Assembly (NCBI GenBank): GCA_002710495.1
Contig: PAKE01000003.1
Span: forward strand, 80,258 to 88,009
From: Flavobacteriales bacterium
GTDB taxonomy: Bacteria; Bacteroidota; Bacteroidia; Flavobacteriales; BACL11
DNA length: 7,752 nucleotides
Direction of reading: 5' to 3'
Shown here: positions 6,272-7,752 of the stretch, piece after piece
How positions within the stretch are numbered: position 1 is the first letter of the stretch
Layout: each line of letters starts with the position of its first letter
Position numbers and translations under genes: made by a program
The notes under the pieces: model-generated
The model's database searches: none
What the model was told of the DNA's origin: nothing
The model's input: the letters and a program-made list of their open reading frames with translations, nothing else

Positions 6272-7117
6272 ATGAAGAATATTTTACTAGCTTTTACACT
6301 TATTTTAGGATATACAAACGCTTATTCTCAATGTACTCCAGATCCTCAGTACCAAGATTCCTCTTATGCAATTTGGCCGGATACAATTCAGGGTTTACCA
6401 ACTGTTTTACAAGCACAAAGTTATTCTACAACTTTAACAGTTAAAACTCCATCTACATTATTGGAAGCTAACGGAGGGGACTCAAGTATCTTATATATAG
6501 ATACGTTAGGTTCTTCCACTTTTGTTGGAGGATGGCCTGTTGATAGTATGGATCTAGTTGATGTAATCGGATTACCAAATGGACTTACGTTAAATTGTGA
6601 ATCTTTAGTCAATATGTCCAGTTGTATGTTACCGGGTAATTATTTAACGTGTGCTTATGTAGATGGAACCACAAATGATCCGATTGGTGTTTATCCGATT
6701 GAGCTTGTAATTAATGTGTATACACATGGATCAATAACTGTATTTGGTATTAATGTTCCTGTAGAAACAGATTTATATGACGCTTTAGGTAGTTATGAAT
6801 CAATTACTGGATATAATATCGTAATTTCTAATACATCTACTTATGAGATGTTTAATTCAAATGAATTTACTTTGTTGCAGAATGTTCCTAATCCTACAAA
6901 ACATAACACTATAATTCAGTTTAATACTCTTAAATCTAATATGATAAAATTTAAGATTACAGATATGTTTGGAAAAATAGTGTATTCTAAAAATGTTAAA
7001 TCAGATATTGGATTAAATACTATTGAATTTAATGACAAATTAAGTACAGGTGTCTATACTTATTCTGTTCAGAATGACGAAAGAGTTATTTCTAAAAGAA
7101 TGATAATTTCAGAGTAG
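6272..7117 (+). CDS. Secreted protein with T9SS type A C-terminal sorting domain
   Basis: Residues 1-19/20 form a Sec signal peptide (MK, hydrophobic ILLAFTLILGY, cleavage near AYS-Q-C). The residue before C21 does not make a lipobox, so it is not predicted to be a lipoprotein. The mature part starts QCTPDP and carries a region with GLPNGLTLNC (100-109) and further cysteines C118 and C127, giving four cysteines that could form two disulfides after export. This recalls an Ig-like beta-sandwich module seen in Bacteroidota secreted proteins. Residues about 198-281 form the sorting domain: FTLLQNVPNPTKHNT, KFKITDMFGKIVYSK, LSTGVYTYSV and the final KRMIIS. The expected fate is Sec export, T9SS passage across the outer membrane, and removal of the sorting domain with surface anchoring or release. 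No catalytic motif is visible and the role is unknown. It begins 21 nt after the preceding gene and its TAG abuts the rnz ATG. Confidence 0.9.
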   Translation: MKNILLAFTLILGYTNAYSQCTPDPQYQDSSYAIWPDTIQGLPTVLQAQSYSTTLTVKTPSTLLEANGGDSSILYIDTLGSSTFVGGWPVDSMDLVDVIGLPNGLTLNCESLVNMSSCMLPGNYLTCAYVDGTTNDPIGVYPIELVINVYTHGSITVFGINVPVETDLYDALGSYESITGYNIVISNTSTYEMFNSNEFTLLQNVPNPTKHNTIIQFNTLKSNMIKFKITDMFGKIVYSKNVKSDIGLNTIEFNDKLSTGVYTYSVQNDERVISKRMIISE

Positions 7118-7752
7118 ATGTCGTATAAACTTACAATTTTAGGATGTAGTTCTGCTATTCCTACAGTTGATAAAAATCCTACCGCTCAGTTGCTAAATGC
7201 AAATGAGCGGTTTTTTTTAATTGATTGTGCAGAAGGAACTCAGGTTCAGCTAAGGAAATACAAAATTAAATTCCAGAAAATAAGTAGAATATTTATAAGT
7301 CATTTGCATGGTGATCATTATTTCGGACTCATTGGATTAATAAGTAGTATGCATCTTCTTGGTAGAGAGAAGGAACTTCATATTTATGCTCATCCAGAGT
7401 TAAAGAAGATTATTGATATTCAGTTAGATATTGCCTCTACAGAACTTTGTTATCCATTATTTTTCCACCCTATAACTCCAGATGTTGATGAGGTTTTGTT
7501 TGAGGATAAAAAGATTAAAATTTCAACTTTTCCATTAAATCATGGGATAGATTGTAATGGTTTCTTATTTGAAGAGAAACTTTCTCCAAGAAAATTATTA
7601 TCGGAAAAAGTTCAGGAATATAATATTCCTATTGATAAATTAAAAGAAATAAAACAAGGTTCAGATTTTATAACTACAGATGGAATAAAGATTGATAATA
7701 CAGAGATTACAAAAGACAATAGAACCCCGGATAGTTATGCTTTTTGTTCGGA
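7118..7752 (+). CDS. rnz: Ribonuclease Z (tRNase Z), 3'-truncated by the window edge
   Basis: RNase Z is a zinc metallo-beta-lactamase-fold endonuclease that trims the 3' trailer of tRNA precursors lacking an encoded CCA. An uninterrupted frame runs from ATG 7118 to the window end (211 complete codons of an expected 300 or so). It opens with LTILGCSSAIPT, then FFLIDCAEGTQVQLRK (32-47), the zinc-binding motif SHLHGDH at 61-67, FGLIGLISSMHLLGRE (69-84) and the further metal-ligand region NHGIDCNGF at 141-149. Spacing matches bacterial short-form tRNase Z. The start directly follows the stop of the secreted-protein gene (TAGATG), so it probably depends on coupled translation. A terminator-like hairpin with a T tract lies inside codons 22-34 and is listed separately. 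The remaining C-terminal third, including the last histidine ligands, is outside the window. Confidence 0.95.
   Translation, partial: MSYKLTILGCSSAIPTVDKNPTAQLLNANERFFLIDCAEGTQVQLRKYKIKFQKISRIFISHLHGDHYFGLIGLISSMHLLGREKELHIYAHPELKKIIDIQLDIASTELCYPLFFHPITPDVDEVLFEDKKIKISTFPLNHGIDCNGFLFEEKLSPRKLLSEKVQEYNIPIDKLKEIKQGSDFITTDGIKIDNTEITKDNRTPDSYAFCS
7181..7218 (+). terminator. Terminator-like hairpin with T tract inside the rnz coding region
   Basis: ACCGCTCA (7181-7188) pairs perfectly with TGAGCGGT (7204-7211). A single G/A mismatch follows, then TTGC (7190-7193) pairs with GCAA (7199-7202) around the 5-nt loop TAAAT. The stem is G+C-rich for this genome, and it is followed at once by a T run to 7218 (eight T in all, the first one in the stem). 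By form this is a complete Rho-independent terminator oriented with rnz, yet it sits at codons 22-34 in a segment that reads as normal RNase Z (TAQLLNANERFFL). Whether it stops polymerase in vivo is not known; ribosomes closely following the polymerase would suppress it. Confidence 0.6.

Noticed and set aside
1..7752. tRNA genes, CRISPR arrays, insertion sequences, prophage or defence genes
   Set aside because: I saw no cloverleaf, regularly spaced repeat, transposase motif or terminal inverted repeat by eye; nearly all bases are in the listed coding regions.

Overview
The window is a low-G+C, almost gap-free stretch of a Bacteroidota chromosome, most likely from the Flavobacteriia/Flavobacteriales. 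Three things point there: a type IX secretion (T9SS) gene (porQ), a secreted protein with a T9SS C-terminal sorting domain, and an S1 protein with the long Lys/Ala/Thr-rich N-terminal extension typical of the phylum. The visible promoter elements also fit the Bacteroidota TAnnTTTG type, and most genes lack a Shine-Dalgarno sequence. Every convincing gene is on the + strand. The genus cannot be fixed from the sequence alone.

Left block (1-2282): the 3' part of porQ, then cmk (cytidylate kinase), then ispH (last step of the MEP isoprenoid pathway). porQ/cmk overlap by 1 nt and cmk/ispH by 11 nt, so this looks like one translationally coupled transcript. Middle (2283-4452): a 156-nt intergenic region with a promoter-like element, a hairpin and a 9-codon upstream ORF leads into rpsA (ribosomal protein S1, six S1 domains). 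rpsA ends at a strong, symmetric intrinsic terminator.

Right block (4456-7752): pyrR and pyrB (pyrimidine control and aspartate carbamoyltransferase, 8-nt overlap), a 101-residue STAS-like protein, a T9SS-sorted secreted protein, and the 5' part of rnz (ribonuclease Z), which runs off the window. Two of these junctions are the bare hexamer TAGATG (stop codon directly followed by start codon).

Most of the content is conserved housekeeping. cmk-ispH-rpsA is a widespread linkage, and the small protein plus rnz is, as I recall, a normal Bacteroidota pair. I see no new defence, mobile or biosynthetic system. The places that deserve a second look are regulatory: a textbook intrinsic-terminator structure inside the rnz coding region (7181-7218), the rpsA leader with its hairpin and tiny ORF (2380-2436), the tight terminator/start arrangement before pyrR, and a secreted T9SS cargo gene lodged in the pyrB-rnz housekeeping string.
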